A stretch of 8,627 nucleotides of DNA from Candidatus Kuenenia stuttgartensis (GCA_945874095.1 CAMCFM010000148.1:1-8627), one strand, 5' to 3'; positions 1 through 6,361 are shown, counted from the first letter of the stretch. The notes: generated from the sequence alone by a model not told the origin. Numbers and translations: made by a program.

Positions 1-279
1 GGGTTCAGGTCGACTCTGGTTTGCATACCTTGGGAATCGTTCCGAAGTGCTACGGTTTCAGGGCCAAAGATGGCCCAAATATTAACCATTGAAAGCTTAG
101 ATCTCATCCCCAATCCTGGCGCATTACCCTCCAAGGCAATCACAATCCCGAAGTTCTTGATTCATCAAGTTGAATTGAAATCCACTTTGCAGGAAGTGGC
201 TGACTCCATTCTTTTTTGGTCCTCACGAAATGCAACAGAACGGAAAAATCTGCCAAGCTGGTTTGAATGGAATCGATAA
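1..279 (+). CDS. Possible C-terminal part of an unidentified protein (left-truncated open frame)
   Basis: The first reading frame is open from the window edge to a TAA at 277-279, giving 92 codons, with an internal ATG at 70. I do not recognise the product. It has no clear signal peptide, membrane segment or catalytic motif, and it ends in a charged and aromatic tail (SWFEWNR). No Shine-Dalgarno site precedes the ATG at 70, so if the frame is real it more likely belongs to a gene starting to the left of the window. Its stop lies 19 nt from the stop of the convergent ynfA-like gene, a plausible tail-to-tail arrangement. It could equally be a chance open frame in intergenic DNA. Confidence 0.25.
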   Translation, partial: GFRSTLVCIPWESFRSATVSGPKMAQILTIESLDLIPNPGALPSKAITIPKFLIHQVELKSTLQEVADSILFWSSRNATERKNLPSWFEWNR

Positions 280-298
280 CCATTTTCAAAATGAAACT

Positions 299-625
299 CT
301 ATCCCCGGCGCGGGCCAAACAAAATCATCAACGTCCCACTGATCGCCAGAATCATCCCAATCAAATCCCACCTGTCAGGCCACGATTTTTCAACCGTCAT
401 GGCCCAGACAATCGACATGGCGATATAAATACCTCCATAAGCTGCATAAGCCCGGCCGGCGAAGGGCGAATCAACTCGCGCCAGAATCGATGCAAAACCG
501 ATCAGAGAAATGCAACCGACCGCCAAAAGCCAAACATTCTTCTGATTTTTCTGAACCACCCAGAAGCAATAGCAGCCCGAAATTTCGGCCAAAGCGGCCA
601 GTGCGAAAAACGCCAGACTTTTCAT
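299..625 (-). CDS. ynfA: YnfA family (UPF0060) small integral membrane protein
   Basis: This is a 108-residue hydrophobic protein of the YnfA/UPF0060 family, the same length as the E. coli member. It should form about four transmembrane helices in the inner membrane. Family hallmarks are visible: the AEISGCYCFW motif near residues 13-22, GRAYAAYGGIYI at about 57-68, and a WDLIG segment before the last helix. YnfA proteins are grouped with the small multidrug resistance-like superfamily, but the substrate is not settled. The frame is open further upstream to 679. I chose the ATG at 623-625 because it gives the family length and begins directly with the first helix, and because the longer form would run through the terminator hairpin at 664-707. 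No clear Shine-Dalgarno site precedes the ATG. The gene is downstream of the transketolase pair but separated from it by that terminator, so it is probably transcribed separately or by read-through. Confidence 0.9.
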   Translation of the reverse strand: MKSLAFFALAALAEISGCYCFWVVQKNQKNVWLLAVGCISLIGFASILARVDSPFAGRAYAAYGGIYIAMSIVWAMTVEKSWPDRWDLIGMILAISGTLMILFGPRRG

Positions 626-661
626 GGGCTCGCTCGCTTGAAGGTTACTTGAGATACGAAT

Positions 662-707
662 AAAAAAGTCGGGTACCAATCGTTTTCACGAGAGATACCC
701 GACTTTT
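662..707 (-). terminator. Rho-independent terminator of the transketolase genes
   Basis: A perfect 12-bp inverted repeat (arms 664-675 and 696-707, core GTCGGGTA/TACCCGAC) encloses a 20-nt loop. Read on the minus strand, it is followed by a run of T, the complement of the A tract starting at 662. It begins 31 nt past the stop of the transketolase C-terminal subunit gene and lies upstream of the ynfA-like start. Confidence 0.8.
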
Positions 708-738
708 ATATCTTGATAAAGCTGCTTTAATCGGCGAT

Positions 739-1719
739 TCAGGCTTTTTTCGCAGCCAGAACAGCTCTTGCAGCAGAGGCCACATTTGCGGCGGTCAGGC
801 CATAGGCTTCAATCAAGGCTTCCGGAGAGCCGCTTTCGCCGAACTGGTCGCCCAGATTGACGTATCGGATCGGAACAGGCTTGATCTCAGCCACGTTCAT
901 GGCCACCACCGAGCCAAGTCCGCCGTGGGCCAGATGCTCTTCAGCCACAACAATGGCGCCAGTTTCTTCAGCAGCAGCCTTAAGGGCGTCGCGGTCGATC
1001 GGCTTGACGGTGTGCATGTCAAGAACACGCACCGAAATGCCTTCGGTAGCAAGTGCTTCGGCAGCGTCGAGCGCTGGCCCGACCATCAGGCCATTGGCGA
1101 TGATCGTCAGATCTGTGCCTTCTTGAAGGGTGTTGGCTTTGCCAAGCTCGAACTTGATCGTTTCGTCGGAGTAAACCTTCGGAACGTCAGGTCGACCCAC
1201 TCGCAGATAAACCGGGCCCTGGTGGGCCATCATGGCGGCTGTGGCAGCACGGGCGGATGCTTCATCGGCAGGCACCACGACCACGAATCCGGGTAGTGAG
1301 CAGGCCAAACCCACATCTTCGATACCCATCTGGCTGGCACCATCTTCGCCGATGGAAATGCCGGCATGACTGCCGACCACTTTCACATTCAGCTTGGGAT
1401 AGGCCACGCTCATGCGGAGCTGGTCGTAAGCATTGCAGATGATGAATGCGGCAAAGCTCGAAACCAGAGAGATGTGGCCAGCGGCGGCGAGGCCAGCAGC
1501 GACACCAACCTGATTTGACTCAGCGATACCAACGTTGAAGAACCGGTCTGGATACTTCAGGCCAAACCATTCGGTACGCGTGGAGTTGCCGACGTCGGCG
1601 TCGACCACAACGAGGCTACCGTAGGATTCGCCCAGACTTTCCAAGGCACGGCCGAAAGCATCGCGAGTGGCTTTACCCAAAGGTCGCGACGATTTGACTG
1701 AAGAGCTGGCACCTGCCAT
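739..1719 (-). CDS. Transketolase, C-terminal subunit (split transketolase)
   Basis: This 326-residue protein carries the pyrimidine-binding and C-terminal domains of a transketolase that is encoded as two polypeptides. Transketolases use thiamine diphosphate (ThDP) to move two-carbon ketol units between sugar phosphates in the non-oxidative pentose phosphate pathway, in the cytoplasm. Visible motifs are the ThDP-activating glutamate in NVGIAESN (Glu67), the SSFAAFI segment near 87-93, and a SHAGISIGEDGASQ segment (117-130) that matches the conserved His and GEDG region of transketolases. The C-terminal domain follows from about residue 190. The ATG at 1719 has a good AGAGGT ribosome binding site at 1729-1734, 9 nt upstream. 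The gene follows the N-terminal subunit by 73 nt, so the two are probably cotranscribed and form a heteromeric enzyme. Some split transketolases serve special sugars such as apulose 4-phosphate, so the physiological substrate is not certain. Confidence 0.93.
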   Translation of the reverse strand: MAGASSSVKSSRPLGKATRDAFGRALESLGESYGSLVVVDADVGNSTRTEWFGLKYPDRFFNVGIAESNQVGVAAGLAAAGHISLVSSFAAFIICNAYDQLRMSVAYPKLNVKVVGSHAGISIGEDGASQMGIEDVGLACSLPGFVVVVPADEASARAATAAMMAHQGPVYLRVGRPDVPKVYSDETIKFELGKANTLQEGTDLTIIANGLMVGPALDAAEALATEGISVRVLDMHTVKPIDRDALKAAAEETGAIVVAEEHLAHGGLGSVVAMNVAEIKPVPIRYVNLGDQFGESGSPEALIEAYGLTAANVASAARAVLAAKKA

Positions 1720-1792
1720 TTGACTAATACCTCTATCGATTATTCGGAATATATTCGCTGGAATTTGTTGTCAGACGACTTTTTCGCCAGAG

Positions 1793-2632
1793 TCAGGCAA
1801 CACCGGCCTCAACTTCGGCAATCGCTTCGTCAAGATACTTGGCAGGCATTGGTTTGCCGTGGAAGTTTTCGTCTTTGAGCTTGGCCATCAGGTTCAGCAT
1901 ACCGTACCCCTTTTTGGTGAGGGAAACGATGCAGTTTGGACGGCCTTTGTTCGAGCGGGCCCGGTTCAAGGCATCAAGAACTTCCTGCTGATCGTTGCCG
2001 TTGATTACCTGAGTGGACCAGCCAAACGAGGCAAATTTGCCGTCGATCGGGTCCATGTTCAGAACATCAAACGACGAACCTGTCTGCTGGAATCCGTTTC
2101 GGTCGACGATACAGGTCAGGTTGTCCAGACCATATTTGCCAGCGCTGGCAGCGGCTTCCCAGATCTGACCCTGGCCGAGTTCTCCATCACCGGTCATGAC
2201 ATAGGTTTGGGAGCCATTTTTGGCCAGACGTGCGGCAAGGGCATAGCCCACACCCATCGAAAGACCTTGGCCCAATGAGCCTGTGGAGGCTTCAATGCCG
2301 CCCAGGCGAAGCATGTTCGGGTGACCTTCGAGGCGGCTCCCGAGCTTACGCAGGGTCATCAGTTCTTCGTGAGGGAAAAGCCCCTTGTGGGCCAGTGCAG
2401 CATAAAGCACTGGTGCGGCGTGACCTTTGGAGAGGATAAACCGGTCGCGGTTCGGGTCTTTTGGATTTTTGGCGTCGAAGTTGAGAAAACCACCAAAGTA
2501 AAGGGCCGTCACCACTTCCACAGCTGACATGGAGCTGGATGGGTGGCCGGAACCGGCTTCGGTCGTCATCCGCAGGATATCCTTGCGGAGCTCTTTGGCA
2601 ATGGCGTGTAGTTGATCAATCGGTACGGACAC
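1793..2632 (-). CDS. Transketolase, N-terminal subunit (split transketolase)
   Basis: This is the ThDP diphosphate-binding half of the split transketolase. With the start chosen here it is 279 residues. Visible motifs are TEAGSGHPSSSMSAVEV with the conserved His30, LSKGHAAP with His71, an EGHPN segment, STGSLGQGLSMGVGYA, and the ThDP/metal motif running from GDG (148-150) to the Asn at about 179 in VDRNG. The longest frame starts at a GTG at 2665 with no Shine-Dalgarno site. I prefer the GTG at 2630-2632, because AGGGAG (2644-2649) lies 11 nt upstream of it and the protein then begins just before the conserved DQLHAIAKELRKDIL helix. A TTG at 2641 lies too close to that site. The gene is first in a two-gene operon with the C-terminal subunit. 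No promoter could be recognised upstream. Confidence 0.92.
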   Translation of the reverse strand: MSVPIDQLHAIAKELRKDILRMTTEAGSGHPSSSMSAVEVVTALYFGGFLNFDAKNPKDPNRDRFILSKGHAAPVLYAALAHKGLFPHEELMTLRKLGSRLEGHPNMLRLGGIEASTGSLGQGLSMGVGYALAARLAKNGSQTYVMTGDGELGQGQIWEAAASAGKYGLDNLTCIVDRNGFQQTGSSFDVLNMDPIDGKFASFGWSTQVINGNDQQEVLDALNRARSNKGRPNCIVSLTKKGYGMLNLMAKLKDENFHGKPMPAKYLDEAIAEVEAGVA

Positions 2633-3032
2633 GACAGTCAATTCTCCCTGATTCTTACGAGACACGTTTCGGACGACCGACGGCCGCTTTACATCGAAAT
2701 TGCCAACACACCATAACCCGTTCGCATCCTATCGGCAAGTGATCAGGGGTGTCCAATTCCAAAATAATGCCGTCCTTATCTTGCTTTTTGCAGATTCCAG
2801 CCTTTTTACAGCCTTCATCCACTGACCGCATGAAAAAGTGAATCCAGATCCGACTCGCAACTCGGCCGATCCATCGACGGGCCACGAGTCGGATCTGGGT
2901 CAAAACCGCCCTCCGTGGCGGCTCGGTTACGCTTCCAATTCAAAAATAGGGGCGGCTCACCATCCTTGGCGATGTCCAGCAAAGCCTTTCGCCATCGCCC
3001 CCGGTACCATCCTGACCACAAAATCCGTGTGG
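2633..3032. other. Intergenic region with hairpins, no convincing gene
   Basis: These 400 nt between the secreted-protein gene and the transketolase pair hold the upstream region of the latter. Short open frames exist on both strands, but none has a recognisable product, start signal or consistent composition. The only structures I can support are a 14-bp inverted repeat at 2844-2898 and a hairpin at 3012-3036, listed separately. A stretch around 2920-3010, read on the minus strand, encodes an undisrupted Trp/Arg/Lys-rich peptide and might be a dispersed repeat, but nothing in the window tests that. Confidence 0.5.
2844..2898. repeat. 14-bp perfect inverted repeat
   Basis: The arms CCAGATCCGACTCG (2844-2857) and CGAGTCGGATCTGG (2885-2898) are exact reverse complements around a 27-nt spacer. 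Read on the minus strand, the hairpin is followed 6-7 nt later by a short TTTTT run, so it could terminate transcription from the secreted-protein gene that ends 135 nt earlier. It could also be a cruciform or protein-binding site in the transketolase leader. Confidence 0.5.
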
Positions 3033-3041
3033 TCAGTTTTT
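3012..3041 (+). terminator. Hairpin with T tract overlapping the end of the secreted-protein gene
   Basis: A 9-bp stem (CTGACCACA at 3012-3020 and TGTGGTCAG at 3028-3036) with a 7-nt loop is followed on the plus strand by TTTTT (3037-3041). The stop codon of the minus-strand gene (3033-3035) lies inside the stem. The T tract is in the plus direction although no plus-strand gene is apparent upstream. On the minus strand the stem lacks a T tract, so its role as a terminator of the resident gene is doubtful. Confidence 0.35.
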
Positions 3042-3824
3042 CGTGCTGGCAGGGCGATTTGGGCCCCCTGCACCGCCACCCATCGGCCTTAAAGCTGTAA
3101 GGTCGAACGGCTTACCCTTCATGGCGGTAAAATCCTGCTTCTGCTTCTCATTTAGGACAGCGATCATCTTGGCTTCCTGAGCCTCGCGAGATTCCCGCAT
3201 GGTCTTGGCAAAGTCTCCACCAGGGGCTCCACCACCCGGCGCACCTCCACCACCACCCTGCTGAAAACGGGCCGTCATGGCCTGGCGTGCATCGTTATCC
3301 ATCTTTTCGAGTTCATCCCGCTGAGCTCTTGAAAGTCCCAGCTTCATCGAAACATCCTGCACTCTTAAAGCACCTACTCCAAGAGCCTGAATCTGAATTT
3401 CGCCCAGACGTTTGTTTTGATTCGGTTCCAGCAGGAGGTCGAGCTTTGTGCGAAAGCCCCGCTCTGTTTCCTGAGCCACCCGAGTCCCGGCTTGAGCCAT
3501 TTCGCGAAACTTGGCGAAACGCTCCTCAGGAGGAAGGTCTTGCAAGGCCATCGGGTCAAAACCCATTTTGGCCAGCCGTTTTTGAATCTCGCCCTGATAC
3601 TCGTCGCCGAGCTTTTTGGCGTCTTTGATTTGATCTCCAGAAAGTCCAAGCTCTTTCTGGACAGCTCCCACCTGAAGCAGGGCTGGCTGGGCTGTGGACG
3701 AACCACGCATCCCCGCACCGCCGCCTTGCTGACCAATAGCAGGTGAACTGAAAAACGAACTTAAGGCGAATGTGCTGATCGCGAAAATTTGACCGAGGCG
3801 ATTCTTACTCATAATGCTCATCAT
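3033..3824 (-). CDS. Secreted planctomycete-type protein with two LGLS/EQ-type helical repeats
   Basis: The product is 263 residues with an N-terminal signal peptide: a basic start (MSKNRLGQ), a hydrophobic core, and a likely cleavage after SPAIG near residue 31. It should be exported to the periplasm or cell surface. The mature part shows an internal duplication. VQKELGLSGDQIKDAKKL (about 55-72) is echoed by VSMKLGLSRAQRDELEKM (about 158-175), and LEPNQNKRLGEI (132-143) by LNEKQKQDFTAM (224-235). Between them is a low-complexity Gly/Pro/Ala linker (about 189-204). Proteins with this 'LGLSxxQ … LxxxQ' pattern ending in a GKPFDL-like motif are common and mostly uncharacterised in planctomycetes, and are loosely reminiscent of Spy/LTXXQ periplasmic proteins. 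No enzymatic residues are evident. Three in-frame ATGs (3824, 3821 and 3812) are possible. None has a strong Shine-Dalgarno site, and the third gives the most typical signal peptide. Confidence 0.8.
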   Translation of the reverse strand: MMSIMSKNRLGQIFAISTFALSSFFSSPAIGQQGGGAGMRGSSTAQPALLQVGAVQKELGLSGDQIKDAKKLGDEYQGEIQKRLAKMGFDPMALQDLPPEERFAKFREMAQAGTRVAQETERGFRTKLDLLLEPNQNKRLGEIQIQALGVGALRVQDVSMKLGLSRAQRDELEKMDNDARQAMTARFQQGGGGGAPGGGAPGGDFAKTMRESREAQEAKMIAVLNEKQKQDFTAMKGKPFDLTALRPMGGGAGGPNRPASTKN

Positions 3825-4220
3825 GATAGCGGGGCTCGTGAGTCAAGTGTTGGTGAGAAATGCGACAGTCGCTCTAAACCTCAAGACCGGAAAAGTTGTT
3901 CATCCTTGAACCATCGCTTTAGCTGTATTTCAACACCAATGCCTTAAGCGACACAATCCATGCACCGTCGTTTGATTGGGTTCCGCGACATTCTGGCGGA
4001 AAGATTTTTGGCTGCTGGAACCAGTCGCTCTGTTTCAGGACGAAACCGTACGACTCAATTCTTCGAGATGGCCTAAGTTAGAATGATCCAGAGCGATTGT
4101 CCAGAGGCTGCCAATAGCCTATCCAGCACCTCATCCCGCCTGAAATTTGCTTATTAATAAAGCGTTGCTCAACATTCCAACCCCCCTGCCTGCACTTACG
4201 CAACCCAACTTTTTGTGCAG

Positions 4221-4267
4221 TCGGGACAGATTGCTTAATTAAGCACTCGGGATTGCACCCATGCAAT
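4221..4267. repeat. Cluster of short palindromes (TGCTTAATTAAGCA and ATTGCA-N4-TGCAAT)
   Basis: A perfect 14-bp palindrome, TGCTTAATTAAGCA (4232-4245), is flanked by two direct copies of TCGGGA (4221-4226 and 4247-4252). It is followed at once by an inverted repeat, ATTGCA (4252-4257) and TGCAAT (4262-4267). The symmetry suits a dimeric DNA-binding protein, but the nearest downstream start is about 400 nt away on the minus strand, so its target is unclear. Confidence 0.3.
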
Positions 4268-4325
4268 ACCGCTTCAAATCAAGCTGGAGTGCCTGCATCA
4301 AAGCTCTTTCGCGATCCATCAACGA

Positions 4326-4355
4326 AACCGCCCCTGCTGATTCGGGGGGACGGTT
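4326..4355 (-). terminator. Terminator-like hairpin after the polymerase operon
   Basis: AACCGCCCC (4326-4334) pairs with GGGG-A-CGGTT (ending at 4355), with one bulged base. The hairpin starts 7 nt beyond the stop of the small gene at 4363. On the minus strand it is followed only by a short TTTCGTT, so it is a weak rho-independent terminator. Confidence 0.5.
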
Positions 4356-4362
4356 CACACGT

Positions 4363-4830
4363 TCATATTTGTTCATCTAAAAGAGCCGGCATCCGGTTGC
4401 TGCGGGTCATGACCTGATAATAATGGCTGGAGGGCTCGCAGATCATGTAAACCGTGTCGCGGCCCTGCTCGTCTGCCACCAGGAGGCCGTGCATGCCCTG
4501 GCGAACCCTGTACCAGATCCCCTTTTCAAGCCCTAAAGCGGCAGGGATGCGCACCAGCCCAGGCGTCGATCCGCCCCAACCGCCTTGTTCGACCGTCGAC
4601 TTCCATGTCCAGCCCGTGCGTGGAAGGCACCGTGAACGCCCCCGCGCATTGCCCCACCAGACCAGATCGAGTCCTCCGTCTTTCCAGACAGGCAAAACCG
4701 GCTGGCGGTCGTCGTACATAAACCGCACCTCAGGCTCACCTCCACGCTCATAAATCCGCCTGATAATTTCCGGATGCCTCTGCATGACTACCGGCAGATC
4801 ACTTAAAGCCAACGCAACACCCACACTCAT
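4363..4830 (-). CDS. Small protein paired with the Y-family polymerase; divergent SRAP/YedK-like candidate
   Basis: The product is 155 residues from the ATG at 4828-4830, which has a GGAAAGG-type site just upstream; the longer frame begins at a TTG at 4866. I do not recognise it outright, but its motif order resembles the SRAP (HMCES/YedK) fold, whose members crosslink to abasic sites in single-stranded DNA. QPVLPVWKDGG then WWG (43-60) fits the early strands. NAR (61-63) fits the conserved Asn/Arg pair, RCLP-RTGWTWK (67-77) fits the RCL-P-GFYEW segment, and NRMPALL (145-151) fits the closing RMPVIL strand. The family's catalytic Cys2 would be Ser2 here (start MSVG). The Glu of FYEW and the His before RMP also appear replaced, so it would be catalytically inert. 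It is shorter than the usual 200 or more residues. It lies 45 nt behind the polymerase gene, consistent with a translesion-synthesis accessory role. The SRAP reading is an inference; the gene itself looks real. Confidence 0.7.
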   Translation of the reverse strand: MSVGVALALSDLPVVMQRHPEIIRRIYERGGEPEVRFMYDDRQPVLPVWKDGGLDLVWWGNARGRSRCLPRTGWTWKSTVEQGGWGGSTPGLVRIPAALGLEKGIWYRVRQGMHGLLVADEQGRDTVYMICEPSSHYYQVMTRSNRMPALLDEQI

Positions 4831-4875
4831 CGCACACCAACCTTTCCATGCAAAACCAGCGGCCAACTACATCCG

Positions 4876-6105
4876 TCAGAAGCAGATCTTGCCCCGCACA
4901 TCACAAATGTCATAGTTATTGGCTCCATCGGTATAGATATCGGTCAGGGGGAGGGTGGCCCCACTGCGCACGGCGAACCGGCCGATGCGTTGATTGATCT
5001 GGGTTTTGACCTGGGCCAGAGCATCGGCACGCGGGCTTGAAGGCTCGAAAAGACTGATCTGAGCCGAGTGGCTATCGGCCAGATCCTCAGCAATCAAGTG
5101 CATCCGGCTAGCCAGGTGGCCTCTCCTCCACGCCTGACGAAGGCACGGCCTGAGCGACTCAAGCAGGAGGTCAAACCGATCCGTGGGCACGGCCAGTCGC
5201 GCATGGCCCTCGCCCGACTCGCCGTCCCGATAGCCCACCCAAAGGGTCAGCTTGCCGGGCATCACCTTATGGTAGTGCAGCTCTTCGATCAAACGTTCCA
5301 GGTTACGCACCAGCCAGGCATGAAGCCGGTACGGGTCGTCGGTCGATTCGCCCAGACTCCCGCCCCTTGAAAGTGCTTTATGACGCGGCCTTTCCGAATG
5401 AATCACGCCTGAGGGCTCTCCATTGAGCTCCCACCAGAGGGCTTCACCGGTGGAGGTCAGAAGTTTGCGTACCAAGGCCCGATCGGCCCGGGCAAGGTCC
5501 AGACAACTGGCGATACCCCAGGGCAGAAGCCGATTGGCACGCCGCTTGGCCACGCCTGAGATCTCAGTCACAGGCAAGGCGGCCAGAAGGCTTTCTTCAT
5601 CATCCTTGGTCAGGACAGCCTTGGCCCCGAATGGCTTGGCGGAGTCGGAAATCAGCTTGGCCAGGGTACGGGATCGGGCAATACCCACGGTTACGGGCAC
5701 GTCAAGCTCGGCGAGAATCGTGTCCCGCATGGACATGGCAAGATCTTGAAAACTTTGCCCTGGACGGGGTTCAGCCACGAAAAAGAATTCGTCGATCGAG
5801 TAATATTCGACATGTCCTGAAAGCCTTCGCATGACCTCGAGCATAGATTTGGAGAGTGCTTCATACCAGTGGAAATCGCGTTTGATATAGATCCCCTCCG
5901 GGCACTTCTGCACCGCCTCCCAGATCGGCTCGCCCGTCTTCACACCGGCGGCTTTCATCTCGTAGCTTTTGGCGATCACACAGGCCCCCTGATTCCCCAG
6001 CACGCCGACAGCCTTGCCCTTCAGAAACGGGTCGCGCACCCGCTCTGCTGAGACGTAAAAGCAATCGGCATCAAGATGGCCCACGGCCCGAGGTCTAGTG
6101 TACAT
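4876..6105 (-). CDS. Y-family (UmuC/DinB-like) translesion DNA polymerase
   Basis: With the start chosen here it is a 409-residue error-prone polymerase that would copy across damaged template bases. The catalytic motifs are intact. LDADCFYVSAE contains the metal ligand Asp12 and the steric-gate Tyr17, and YYSIDE carries Asp105 and Glu106. VTVGIARSRTLAKLISDSAKP fits the palm/fingers motif, and a helix-hairpin-helix-like ISGVAKRRANRLLPWGI lies near 182-198. The little-finger region follows, with a QISLF pentapeptide (349-353) that matches the beta-clamp binding consensus QL[S/D]LF. Family members are often annotated as ImpB/MucB/SamB. The longest frame begins at an ATG at 6135, but that ATG overlaps the -35 element of a strong promoter. 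The ATG at 6103-6105 lies 7 nt after the -10 box and starts right at the first conserved strand, which implies a leaderless transcript. It is first in an operon with the small gene at 4363-4830. Confidence 0.93.
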   Translation of the reverse strand: MYTRPRAVGHLDADCFYVSAERVRDPFLKGKAVGVLGNQGACVIAKSYEMKAAGVKTGEPIWEAVQKCPEGIYIKRDFHWYEALSKSMLEVMRRLSGHVEYYSIDEFFFVAEPRPGQSFQDLAMSMRDTILAELDVPVTVGIARSRTLAKLISDSAKPFGAKAVLTKDDEESLLAALPVTEISGVAKRRANRLLPWGIASCLDLARADRALVRKLLTSTGEALWWELNGEPSGVIHSERPRHKALSRGGSLGESTDDPYRLHAWLVRNLERLIEELHYHKVMPGKLTLWVGYRDGESGEGHARLAVPTDRFDLLLESLRPCLRQAWRRGHLASRMHLIAEDLADSHSAQISLFEPSSPRADALAQVKTQINQRIGRFAVRSGATLPLTDIYTDGANNYDICDVRGKICF

Positions 6106-6124
6106 GCGATCCAGTATAGTGTAC
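6096..6124. repeat. TAGTGTAC direct repeats around the polymerase -10 box
   Basis: TAGTGTAC occurs at 6096-6103 and 6117-6124, a 21-bp period (two helical turns). The second copy overlaps the -10 hexamer and the first overlaps the proposed start codon. Same-face spacing across a core promoter is what a repressor site would look like, though the half-sites are short. Confidence 0.4.
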
Positions 6125-6140
6125 GCTTGAACCATGTCAA
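6113..6140 (-). promoter_or_regulatory. Near-consensus sigma70-type promoter for the polymerase operon
   Basis: On the minus strand, TTGACA (6135-6140) and TATACT (6113-6118) are separated by 16 nt. The -35 box is perfect and the -10 box matches five of six consensus bases. Transcription would begin at or within a few bases of the ATG at 6105. Such a strong promoter for an error-prone polymerase implies tight repression, and repeats that could serve this lie across it. Confidence 0.65.
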
Positions 6141-6144
6141 TATC

Positions 6145-6177
6145 TGTTCAGTATCTGATGATCGGATGTTCAGAACA
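6145..6177. promoter_or_regulatory. TGTTCAG repeats with a TGTTC-A-GAACA palindrome (possible operator)
   Basis: TGTTCAG occurs at 6145-6151 and 6167-6173, 22 bp apart, and the second copy extends to the palindrome TGTTCAGAACA (6167-6177). They lie just upstream of the polymerase -35 box and in the region shared with the divergent ATPase gene. The GTTC/GAAC core recalls known LexA boxes (GAAC-N4-GTTC in Bacillota, GTTC-N7-GTTC in alphaproteobacteria), but the spacing matches neither, so SOS control is only a suggestion. Confidence 0.35.
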
Positions 6178-6361
6178 AAAACGTGAAAATCAGGGTCTTT
6201 TTTTTCGAGCAGGGAACGGGTCAATCGGGTGTGGCATCGTTGATGGAATACAGAGATCCTCGATTGCCTGACAAAATCGGATGTGACTCATTGCTGATGT
6301 CGCGAAAACATGATAAGGTCAGCACTAGAAGTTCTAAACGCCTGCCACAAGGTGATAAGCA

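Larger units (their letters stand above)
3825..4362. other. 538-nt intergenic stretch without a convincing gene
   Basis: This lies between the secreted-protein gene and the polymerase operon, both on the minus strand, so it contains the promoter of the former and the terminator of the latter. A 62-codon minus-strand frame (4078-4266) and a 38-codon plus-strand frame (3960-4076) have no ribosome binding site and no recognisable product. I saw no tRNA-like cloverleaf. A cluster of palindromes at 4221-4267 and the terminator at 4326-4355 are listed separately. Confidence 0.5.

Noticed and set aside
281..293. CATTTTCAAAATG palindrome between the left-edge frame and the ynfA-like gene
   Set aside because: The arms are only 6 bp around a single base, too short and AT-rich to be a terminator or a supportable operator.
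925..1296. Long plus-strand frames opposite the transketolase genes
   Set aside because: They are antisense shadows of a well-conserved coding region, and their translations show no motifs of their own.
2655..3021. Short minus-strand frames upstream of the transketolase genes
   Set aside because: They overlap each other and the transketolase start, are rich in Arg, Trp and Cys without any motif, and span the inverted repeat.
3960..4076. 38-codon plus-strand frame
   Set aside because: It has no Shine-Dalgarno site, no recognisable product, and a length expected by chance.
4078..4266. 62-codon minus-strand frame in the long intergenic region
   Set aside because: It has no start signal and no family resemblance, and it covers the palindrome cluster.
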